Assembly: GCA_016931085.1 (NCBI GenBank)
Contig: JAFGFO010000143.1
Location: forward strand, 1-19,687
DNA from: Thermoflexales bacterium
Lineage (GTDB): Bacteria; Chloroflexota; Anaerolineae; Fen-1058
Reading direction: 5' to 3'
DNA: 19,687 nt
Below, piece after piece: positions 1 through 7,259 of the stretch (position 1 is the first letter of the stretch; every line of letters begins with the position of its first letter). A model generated the notes under the pieces. It did no database searches and was not told the origin of the DNA. It was given only the letters and a program-made list of their open reading frames with translations. Both the position numbers and the translations under genes were made by a program.

Positions 1-1
1 G

Positions 2-3000
2 AGTTCGCTGCGCTTCAACGCCGCAAGCTTCGGCAGCATCTTGGACTATGCCGTGGTGCGCTACGGTGGGGGCGAGTACAACGAGAATGTCTTGGTGGGC
101 GCCAACGATGTGACCGTTCAGGACAGCCTTATCGCCATAGCCCTTGGGGATGGAATGCGCATTGAGAACGCTTCGCCCATCATCCGAGGCAACGACATTC
201 GCGACAACACCGGCTCTGCCATCGCTGTGTTGGGTGCATCGGCTGCGCCGGATATCACCATCAACAAGCTTTGGTACAATGGATGGGGTGTATACGCCTG
301 GAGTGGCGCGCAGCCCACCATTAACTACAACATCATCTACAGTAATACAAATTACGGCGTCCGCAACGATACGGCGTCTGTCTGCCTGGACGGGCGCCAC
401 AACTATTGGGGTGACGGCGGCGGCCCGAATGACACTTCGGCCGCCATTGATGCCTGTGGCCTGGGCAGCCACGCTAACCCGGCTGGAGACAAGGCCAGCG
501 ACAATGTCAACTATGGCTCCTTCTATGAGCGTTTGCCCTTTTTCGTGTGGAGCAAGCCGGACGAGCCCTGGTTCCACGATGTCGAAAGCCTGGAATGGGC
601 CGTGATGGCACTGGAGCCGGTCAGCCCGGACGTCACGGCCGAGGTGTATGCTTTCCGGGAAATCACTGCCTCTACCCTGCTAGGCAGCAACCTGCAGCCG
701 CAAGGCAGCCTGGACTGGGATACGCGGGGCGTACCCGACGGCTGGTATGCGCTGCGCGTCACCTTCCGCGACGGCGCGGACCAGGTGCTCGGCGAGGCGA
801 CACGCCAGGTCCTGGTCAACAACTCGGTCGCCTGGCACGCCGGCCTGGTCACCGCCGGCGAGACCTGGAGCGCCGCGATCACGCACGTCGTCGAGAGCGA
901 GCTGGTCATCCCCACCAGCGTCACGCTCACCATCGAGGCCGGCGCGGTGGTCAAGTTCGTGCCGGGGGTGGGGATAAGCATCCAACCCAGCGCCACGCTG
1001 GACGCCGCCACGGCGACGGCGGCGATGCCTATCACGCTGACTGCTTGGACTGACGATACGTCCGGTGGCGACACCAACCTGGATGGCCCTCTGAGCCGGC
1101 CTCTCCCCGGCGATTGGGATGGACTGACCATGCTGGGCAGCGGGCAAGCCAAGCTCAACGAATACGTCGCCCTGCGCTACGTCCAGGTGACCCATGCCGG
1201 GGCACTGGCAGGGGACGAAAGCTGGGGCCAGCAGTTCATGCACCATGTCACCGGTGATGTGGTCGTGGCCAGCGGGCAAACGCTGACGATCCAGCCAGGC
1301 GCGATCGTCAAGTTCGACGCCCAGCGCAGCCTGGTCGTGCAGGCCGGGGGGTGGCTTGTCGCGCGGGGGAACGGCGCGCAGCCCATTCTCTTGACCTCGA
1401 TCAAGGACGACGCGGCTGGCGGCGACAGCAACCACGACGGTGAAAGCACGGCGCCCGCCGCAGGTGACTGGGGCGGAGTCAACGTGGACGGGGGACAGGC
1501 CAGCCTGGGGCACGTGGTCGTGAGCTACGGGGGAGGCACCCCCAGCGGCGGATGGAGCCCGGCCGCTATCACCGTCAAAAGCGGCGGGTCTATCGCGCTC
1601 GCTAATAGCACACTGCGCGAGGCGCTCTTTGACGGCGCGGCGGCCTGGGGCAGCGGTACATTGGTCGTGTCCAACACCATCATCGCCGGCGCGGACCGCG
1701 CGGTCAACGCCGACGGCAGCACCAGCGTGCGCCTGCTCAACTGCACGCTCGATCTCAACCGCATCGGCATCTGGGGACACGGCGGGACGCTGCTGATCGA
1801 GAATACGATCGTCGCCAACAGCGTGGAGGCCGGCGTTGACAACATTCTCAGCTCGCCACTCACCATCCGCTACAGCGACGTCTGGTCAGAAACAGGCGTG
1901 GACTATAACCGCCATACTGACCAAACAGGGCAGAATGGCAACGTCTCGGTCGATCCGCGCTTCAAGAACGCCGCCGGCGGCAACTATCGCTTGCGTTACG
2001 CAAGCCCGGTGATCGACGCGGCGGACGGGACTGTCGCACCGGAAGCCGACTGGATGGGCGCGCCGCGCTACGACGACCCGCGCATGCCCAACACGGGTAT
2101 CACCACGACCAGCGGCGTTTGGGCCGACATGGGCGCCTTTGAGTTCGTCGAGGGCGCCAACTCGAACATCGACCTGGTCGTCACCCAGGTCAGCGGGCCG
2201 TCGGCAGCCCGCCCCGGCGACAAGGTCACGCTGCAGTGGACGGTCGTCAACAGCGGGACCGAGGCGGCTGTTGGCCCCTGGCACGACGCGATTTTGCTGA
2301 TTGCACACCCCGATGGCCGTCCTACCTTGACCCCCGTTGGCGAGGTGCTGGTTGCAGAGGGCCAGGCGCTCGGCGCGGGCCAGAGCGCCAGTTTTAGCGC
2401 TGAAGTGACCGTACCGCCTGCCCCGGTTGGAAGCCAGTATTGGCAGGTCGCCGCCAATTCCCGGGGTGAGGTCTTTGAGGGGCACAACGGCGACAATAAC
2501 GTCGGGCTGTCGCTGGTGACGGTCACGCTCGACATGCCAGAACTGCTGGTCGGCGGCCCGCCAACACACGGGCAATTCACAACAGCCGGCGAATCGCACT
2601 GGTTCAAGCTCATCCCGCCGGCCGGGCTGGACCTTGGCCTCAGCCTGGAGCTGGCAGGCAGCGGTGCGGTCGAGCTCTACGCCGCGCGCGGCTACCTGCC
2701 CACCCGCTACCATTTCGACGCCCAAAGCCGGGCCTGGGACGCCTCCAGCGTGAGCCTTTCCATCGCCGATACCGTCACCCAGGTCTATTACATCCTGGCC
2801 TACGCTCGGGCGCTTTCGCAGACGCAAGGGTATTCTCTCACGGCCGGCGAGGTGGATTTCCAGGTGAGCTCGGTGACGCCTGACCGTGGAGGAAATAGCG
2901 GAAGCGTCACCGTCAAGATTGAAGGCGATGCGTTCCCCCAAGGCGCCACGGCCAGGCTGGTGGCGGCCGGCGGCACGGCCATTACGCCGACGGTTGCCTT

Positions 3001-5410
3001 GCAGGTGGGGCGGACGACGTTGTGGGCTACCTTTGACCTGGGCGCAGCGCCGGCCGGCCTGGCGGATGTGGAGATCGAGGCACCGGGCGGCGTGATTCGC
3101 ACTCTTCCGAATGCCTTCGCAATCGCGGCCGGCGGCGCACCTGACTTTTGGTTCGAGCTTGACGGGCCGGCTGACACGCGCGCTGGGCGGCAGGTCGTTT
3201 TTGAGCTGCGCTGGGGCAACCGCGGGACGGTGGACGCGCCGATGCACTTGCTGGACCTCAAGGTCCCCGGCAACGTCGAGATCGCGCTCTCGCCCGAGGG
3301 CGTGCCAGAAGCTGTGCGGCTGATGCTGCTGACGGCCGCCACCGACGTCCCGGCTGCCGTCGTGCCGCCCGGTTACAGCGATAGCCTCAAGTTGTACATG
3401 ACACCGGGCCTGATCCGCTCCTTCAGCTTGGATTACGGCGCTACGGCGATTGACGACGCCCGGCTGGCCGGCATGGCGATCGATTGGGATGCGATGGGGC
3501 TAGCGGCGCGGCCAGAAGGATTGACTGACGAAGAATGGAACGCCTTGTGGGGACAGCTCGAATCTCAACTGGGCAGCAATTGGTCGAGCCTGCTGCAAGC
3601 GCTGGCCCAGGATGCGCTTGCCCTCAACCGGACGGACGCGCGTCCCTCGTCTGGCGTGACCGTGCTGCGGGCCTTGTTGGCCGAGATCGACCGCGCCATC
3701 CTGGCCGGCGGGCAGACTCAAGCGCAGCTCCAACGCGTGCGCAGCGCCCTGCAGGGGAGCGCTAAGGTGCACTACCTAGGCATCTTTTGCGAAGAGTATA
3801 GCGCTAAGGAAAACCTCCCTGCTGTGAAAGAGGACAGGAAGCACATACGCAAGTTCCTGGACGACCGGGCGCAGGTCCCTTCGAGCCAGCGGACGGAGCT
3901 GGCTGACGAGGTGGGGCGCAGCGACGATACCATCACCAAGACCATGGTCACGAACGCTCTGAGCGCGCTGGCCGCCAGCGGGCAAAGCGGCGACACGATT
4001 GTCTTTCACTATAGCGGCCATGGAGACGTCAACAGCCTGAACTTGGCCAATGATACCATTATCTGGAAAAGATTGTACGACATCCTGAACGCTTCCCAGG
4101 CGTCTCACATCGTCGTCGTGTTGGATTCGTGCTACTCGGGCGGCTTTACAAGCTGGCTCAGGTCACGCCCGGGCGTTGACGCGAACCGCTGGACGGTCGT
4201 TGCCGCCGCTTCAGAGACGCAGACTTCCAAGGATGGCTGGTTCAGCAGCGCCTTTTACACAGCCATGGCCAATGGAAAATCGCTGCGCGATGCATGGAAC
4301 GACAACCGGTCCATCGGCACGTGGACCTACAACCTGGTAGGACTTGGGTTACACCAGGAACCGCAGTGGTTCGGCGATAACACGGGCTTGCAGCTTCGAG
4401 ACCCGCAGGGCGAGGTGAAAGACGGCACCAGGGATCACCTGGGCCAGGACGACCCCTCGAGTGGGGGCAACTCGCGGAACACGCGCGTGAACGTGAGAGG
4501 CTCCTTTGACCCCAACGAAAAGGACACGGCCGGTTATGGGCCAGAAGGGTATATCATTGGCCAACAGCCCATTCTCTTTACGATCTACTTTGAAAACGAC
4601 CCGGCCCACGGTGCGACGGCCCCTGTGCAAGAGCTTTTAATCACCGACACGCTCAGCCCGCTGCTCGACTGGTCCACCTTCGAGCTGACGGACGTCCGTT
4701 TCGGCGACGAGGCCATCGGGGCAGCTCCCGGGCTGGATAGCCTGGAGACCGTCGCCACGCTCGCCGGCGACGTTTACCCGGTTCAAGTCTCGGCTGGCCT
4801 GGATCGCACGACAGGATTGGTGCGCTGGTATTTCGCCTCGCGTGATACGGTCACCCAAGACCTGCCAGAAGATCCGCTGGCCGGCTTTTTGCCGGTCAAC
4901 GACGAGAGCGGGCGCGGGCAGGGATACGTCAGCTTCCGCGTGCGGCCCAAGGCCAACCTGGCCAGCGGGACCAAGATCTATAACAAGGCCACCATCACCT
5001 TCGACTCCACCTACGGCGTCAACCCGCCCATCGTGACTAACCCGGTGACCAACACCATCGACCTCGACCCGCCCACCAGCTCTGTGGCGGCGCTGCCGCT
5101 CCAAAGCACGTCTCCCTTCACCGTGAGTTGGGCGGGCGGCGACGGCAGCGGCTCAGGGGTGGCCTTTTACGACGTCTATACCTCCACTGGCGGCGGGCCG
5201 TTTGCCTTGTGGCAGGCGGGGATCACGGCGACCCAGGCGACGTTCAGCGGCACAATCGGGCTAAGCTACGGCTTTTACAGCGTCGCCACCGACAACGTCG
5301 GTCACCGCCAGGCCACGCCGGCCACGGCCCAGGCCAGCACGACGATCACCACGAGCGTAACTCCCAGCCGGAGTTACATCTACCTGCCGGTCGTGGTCAA
5401 GCAGGGCTAG
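2..5410 (+). CDS. Giant secreted multidomain protein with caspase-like domain (5' end missing)
   Basis: The reading frame is open from base 2, so the protein starts upstream of the window; the TTG at 41 is not a real start. Residues below count from codon 41. Seen: beta-helix-type repeats (about 1-130 and 400-700, with recurring strands such as VVRYGGG and VVVSYGGG); a CARDB-like module (708-830); a PPC-like module (840-930); an IPT/TIG-like module (941-1035); a second CARDB-like stretch (from ~1047); and a caspase/peptidase C14-like domain (1240-1420). The caspase dyad is present: His1327 in HYSGHGD and Cys1364 in LDSCYSGG. After it come the SFDPNEK motif (1488-1494) of a family often placed near the C-terminus of large bacterial surface proteins, an Ig/FnIII-like module and the end YIYLPVVVKQG. 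That ending is characteristic of exported Chloroflexota proteins. Inferred role: a surface or extracellular protein with a cysteine-protease module. It stops 10 bases before the WYL gene; no functional link to CRISPR is evident. Confidence 0.88.
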   Translation, partial: SSLRFNAASFGSILDYAVVRYGGGEYNENVLVGANDVTVQDSLIAIALGDGMRIENASPIIRGNDIRDNTGSAIAVLGASAAPDITINKLWYNGWGVYAWSGAQPTINYNIIYSNTNYGVRNDTASVCLDGRHNYWGDGGGPNDTSAAIDACGLGSHANPAGDKASDNVNYGSFYERLPFFVWSKPDEPWFHDVESLEWAVMALEPVSPDVTAEVYAFREITASTLLGSNLQPQGSLDWDTRGVPDGWYALRVTFRDGADQVLGEATRQVLVNNSVAWHAGLVTAGETWSAAITHVVESELVIPTSVTLTIEAGAVVKFVPGVGISIQPSATLDAATATAAMPITLTAWTDDTSGGDTNLDGPLSRPLPGDWDGLTMLGSGQAKLNEYVALRYVQVTHAGALAGDESWGQQFMHHVTGDVVVASGQTLTIQPGAIVKFDAQRSLVVQAGGWLVARGNGAQPILLTSIKDDAAGGDSNHDGESTAPAAGDWGGVNVDGGQASLGHVVVSYGGGTPSGGWSPAAITVKSGGSIALANSTLREALFDGAAAWGSGTLVVSNTIIAGADRAVNADGSTSVRLLNCTLDLNRIGIWGHGGTLLIENTIVANSVEAGVDNILSSPLTIRYSDVWSETGVDYNRHTDQTGQNGNVSVDPRFKNAAGGNYRLRYASPVIDAADGTVAPEADWMGAPRYDDPRMPNTGITTTSGVWADMGAFEFVEGANSNIDLVVTQVSGPSAARPGDKVTLQWTVVNSGTEAAVGPWHDAILLIAHPDGRPTLTPVGEVLVAEGQALGAGQSASFSAEVTVPPAPVGSQYWQVAANSRGEVFEGHNGDNNVGLSLVTVTLDMPELLVGGPPTHGQFTTAGESHWFKLIPPAGLDLGLSLELAGSGAVELYAARGYLPTRYHFDAQSRAWDASSVSLSIADTVTQVYYILAYARALSQTQGYSLTAGEVDFQVSSVTPDRGGNSGSVTVKIEGDAFPQGATARLVAAGGTAITPTVALQVGRTTLWATFDLGAAPAGLADVEIEAPGGVIRTLPNAFAIAAGGAPDFWFELDGPADTRAGRQVVFELRWGNRGTVDAPMHLLDLKVPGNVEIALSPEGVPEAVRLMLLTAATDVPAAVVPPGYSDSLKLYMTPGLIRSFSLDYGATAIDDARLAGMAIDWDAMGLAARPEGLTDEEWNALWGQLESQLGSNWSSLLQALAQDALALNRTDARPSSGVTVLRALLAEIDRAILAGGQTQAQLQRVRSALQGSAKVHYLGIFCEEYSAKENLPAVKEDRKHIRKFLDDRAQVPSSQRTELADEVGRSDDTITKTMVTNALSALAASGQSGDTIVFHYSGHGDVNSLNLANDTIIWKRLYDILNASQASHIVVVLDSCYSGGFTSWLRSRPGVDANRWTVVAAASETQTSKDGWFSSAFYTAMANGKSLRDAWNDNRSIGTWTYNLVGLGLHQEPQWFGDNTGLQLRDPQGEVKDGTRDHLGQDDPSSGGNSRNTRVNVRGSFDPNEKDTAGYGPEGYIIGQQPILFTIYFENDPAHGATAPVQELLITDTLSPLLDWSTFELTDVRFGDEAIGAAPGLDSLETVATLAGDVYPVQVSAGLDRTTGLVRWYFASRDTVTQDLPEDPLAGFLPVNDESGRGQGYVSFRVRPKANLASGTKIYNKATITFDSTYGVNPPIVTNPVTNTIDLDPPTSSVAALPLQSTSPFTVSWAGGDGSGSGVAFYDVYTSTGGGPFALWQAGITATQATFSGTIGLSYGFYSVATDNVGHRQATPATAQASTTITTSVTPSRSYIYLPVVVKQG

Positions 5411-5420
5411 GGGACTCCAT

Positions 5421-6467
5421 ATGGCCATGGCGACATCATTTGCGATGCCATCCCGTCGAGGTAGTCGAGCGACAAAGGAGGTGCTGGCGCGGGCCGCCAT
5501 CGTTTATGCTGTGCTGGTGGAGAAGGGCGAGGCGACGCGCGACGAGCTGATCGCCTGCGTGCGCCAGGCCTTGGGGCCAGACGCCTATGGCGCGTCGCCC
5601 AGGGATTCGCTGCACAATGACCTGGCCTGGCTGGAGCGCCTGGGCTTTGAAGTGGGGGTGCTGCCGGACTATCGCTATCGCCTGGTCCGGCTTGCTCCGC
5701 TTTTCCCGCTGCCTCTGACCCGCCAGCATGTCGAGACCTTGGCCGCCGTGCGCCATGCCTTGTCGGGAACGCTATACGGTGAAACAATCGAGGCGTTGGT
5801 GGCAAACTTGCGCCCCTTTTTGGACCCCGGCCTTCGCCCGGTGCTTGACGAGGTGCCTCCTCTCAGATTGAGCGTGCCTTCGCTCGACAACCTGGCGCCG
5901 CACCAACCTACCCTGGACACGATTCGCCGCGCCTGCCAGCAACGCCGGCGAGTGAGTTTTGCCTACACGTCGTTGGCCCGGGCCGAGGGTGGCTTTATTC
6001 AGCATACGATCGAGCCGGAATCGCTGGAAGAACGGGAGGGCCACATTTACTTTGAGGGCTATTCGCCTCAACTGGGCGACGTCGTGCAGTTCCGGCTGGA
6101 CCGGGTTGTGCCCGGCTCGGCCGAGTTGCTGCCGGACAAATTCCCCGCCGGCCGCCATCCCCGGCTGGTGGCGATTCGTTATCGCCTTTCGCCGGCGGTG
6201 GCTCGCTTTGGCGCCAGCCGCCGTTTCGAGAGACAGGCCGAAAAGCTCTTGGAAGACGGCTGGGTCGAGGTGACGGGCGAGGCCAGGAGCTTGTTCTGGG
6301 CGGCCAAGACGCTGCTCAAGTATGGCGAGCACTGTATCGTGATTGAGCCGCCCGAGCTGGTGGCCGAGATGGGGCGTATCGTGGTGGGAATGGCGCGCAA
6401 TTATGGGCTATCGGAATGGAATAGAGGAGGGAGCTCGACCTCCCCCCTGCGAAGCGGGGGGGACTGA
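5421..6467 (+). CDS. WYL-domain transcriptional regulator, probably CRISPR-associated
   Basis: A 348-residue protein. The N-terminal winged-helix/HTH region (about 20-80, including an SLHNDLAWLERLGFEV-type recognition segment) is followed by a WYL domain (about 160-232) with the FRLDRV signature at 224-229, and a WCX-like C-terminal part (240-335). In WYL proteins this domain is thought to sense a nucleotide or nucleic-acid ligand. A WYL protein encoded beside the Synechocystis type I-D locus (sll7009) is known to repress that system, so a similar role here is a reasonable inference. The ATG at 5421 has a weak AGGGGA-like site upstream; the ATG at 5427 is an alternative. The last ~11 residues (SSTSPLRSGGD) are encoded by a palindromic repeat and look like an acquired tail. 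It faces the same way as the cas genes but is separated from cas3 by a small membrane-protein gene. Confidence 0.85.
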   Translation: MAMATSFAMPSRRGSRATKEVLARAAIVYAVLVEKGEATRDELIACVRQALGPDAYGASPRDSLHNDLAWLERLGFEVGVLPDYRYRLVRLAPLFPLPLTRQHVETLAAVRHALSGTLYGETIEALVANLRPFLDPGLRPVLDEVPPLRLSVPSLDNLAPHQPTLDTIRRACQQRRRVSFAYTSLARAEGGFIQHTIEPESLEEREGHIYFEGYSPQLGDVVQFRLDRVVPGSAELLPDKFPAGRHPRLVAIRYRLSPAVARFGASRRFERQAEKLLEDGWVEVTGEARSLFWAAKTLLKYGEHCIVIEPPELVAEMGRIVVGMARNYGLSEWNRGGSSTSPLRSGGD

Positions 6468-6476
6468 GGGGGGGCT
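6438..6476. repeat. C/G-run palindromic element A
   Basis: A run of C (CCTCCCCCC) is followed by GCGAAGC and a run of seven G, then by a second G run ending GGGGGGGC. It can form a strong GC hairpin with loop GAA. It overlaps the end of the WYL gene and supplies its stop codon. A related but longer copy is at 7173-7231. No U-tract follows, so it is not a classical intrinsic terminator, though it may still act on transcription. Confidence 0.65.
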
Positions 6477-6536
6477 ATTAATGGCTGTCATTACGGGTTG
6501 AATGTGTAAGCTCTGCTCAATTGAGCAATGGTTGTG

Positions 6537-6545
6537 TGGTATACT
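6537..6545 (+). promoter_or_regulatory. Extended -10 promoter for the small membrane protein gene
   Basis: TGGTATACT matches the extended -10 pattern TGn plus TATAAT-like hexamer. No good -35 lies at the right distance, as expected for extended -10 promoters. A perfect 12-base palindrome, GCTCAATTGAGC (6515-6526), sits just upstream and could be an operator. The gene starts 70 bases downstream, behind a strong ribosome binding site. Confidence 0.5.
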
Positions 6546-6614
6546 GGATATGTGAGCGATTAGCTTGATCTCGATATCCGGTACGAATGACCATCAATTG
6601 AAAGGAGATTACAC

Positions 6615-7115
6615 ATGAGCAAGACACTCAAGTGGGGATGCGGCGGATTGGCTGCCTTGACCGTTTGTCTGGTTGTAGGCATTGTTTTGGTCAGCCTGGC
6701 TGGTGGAGGGACGAGCAGTAGCGGCGTCTCTGGCTCTGCGGCGAAAGCCTCGGCCTCGGTGACGCCTGCGCCGGAAGCGCCGACTTATGCCGGCATCAAG
6801 GCCAAGATCGACGGCATGACGGATGCCCAGCGAAACGCATACCTGGGGGGCCTGAAGGGTTACCGGGTAGTCAACTGGAGTGGCAAGGTGTGCGATGTGT
6901 CCGAGATGGCTGGCTCCTACCTCATTCACGTCTCGGTTGATCTGGAGAACGACAGCTTTCTGTGTACCTCTGAGATCCTATGGCGGCTGACGAAGGACGA
7001 GGCGCTTCAGTATCAGAAGGATCAGTCCGTCAGCTTTTCGGGGGTGATCGATCAGGTCAATGAGCTGGCGGGCACCTTTTCGTTCCAGTTGAAGGATGTG
7101 GCCGTTCACGAGTAG
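6615..7115 (+). CDS. Small membrane-anchored protein, possible OB-fold exterior domain
   Basis: A 166-residue protein. A single hydrophobic segment (about 9-31), preceded by Lys residues, is followed by a low-complexity Ser/Ala/Pro linker (32-60) and a compact domain (60-166). The domain has a beta-rich pattern, WSGKVCDV, then YLIHVSVDLE, then VSFSGVIDQV, then TFSFQLKDVAV. This resembles OB-fold 'tRNA_anti-like' proteins of unknown function, a family guess from strand pattern only. Two cysteines (in KVCDV and FLCTS) could form a disulfide outside the cell. The start is well supported by AAAGGAGAT 6 bases upstream. It has its own promoter, is not a known cas gene, and lies between two copies of a palindromic element, so it may simply be a neighbour. 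Confidence 0.75.
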   Translation: MSKTLKWGCGGLAALTVCLVVGIVLVSLAGGGTSSSGVSGSAAKASASVTPAPEAPTYAGIKAKIDGMTDAQRNAYLGGLKGYRVVNWSGKVCDVSEMAGSYLIHVSVDLENDSFLCTSEILWRLTKDEALQYQKDQSVSFSGVIDQVNELAGTFSFQLKDVAVHE

Positions 7116-7120
7116 ATGGT

Positions 7121-7149
7121 TTGTGTGGACTGCCGGGATCGTCTATAAT
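7121..7149 (+). promoter_or_regulatory. Sigma70-type promoter for the cas3-cas10d-csc2-csc1 operon
   Basis: The -35 TTGTGT (7121-7126) and a perfect -10 TATAAT (7144-7149) are separated by 17 bases. Transcription would start near 7156, leaving a leader of about 100 bases before cas3 that contains palindromic element B. Confidence 0.7.
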
Positions 7150-7172
7150 GAGCTTGCGGCTGGGTGGCGATG

Positions 7173-7231
7173 AGGGGGGCCAAATCCTCCCCCCGTCTTA
7201 CGGGGGGACGGCCAAAGGCCGGAGGGGGGCC
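7173..7231. repeat. C/G-run palindromic element B in the cas3 5' leader
   Basis: There are three G runs (7174-7179, 7202-7207, 7224-7229) and one C run (7189-7194). The C run can pair with any one of the G runs, giving mutually exclusive hairpins. The tightest is CCCCCCGT/ACGGGGGG around a CTT loop. A small GGCCAAAGGCC hairpin (7210-7220) lies between. It is related to element A at 6438-6476. It sits between the promoter and the cas3 start and would be transcribed. Confidence 0.65.
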
Positions 7232-7259
7232 TACAGCTATCACGATTAGTAGAGCTTGA

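Noticed and set aside
1886..3247. Long reverse-strand open frame of 453 codons opposite the secreted protein
   Set aside because: It is the antisense shadow of a GC-rich gene; the composition is Arg/Ala/Gly-rich with no recognisable motif, whereas the forward frame has clear domains.
3761..4300. Caspase-like domain as a CRISPR-linked protease (craspase-like)
   Set aside because: It is part of an apparently exported protein, far from the cas promoter, and type I-D has no known caspase partner; proximity alone is not enough.
6438..6476. Intrinsic terminator after the WYL gene
   Set aside because: The hairpin is strong but is followed by G-rich sequence instead of a T run.
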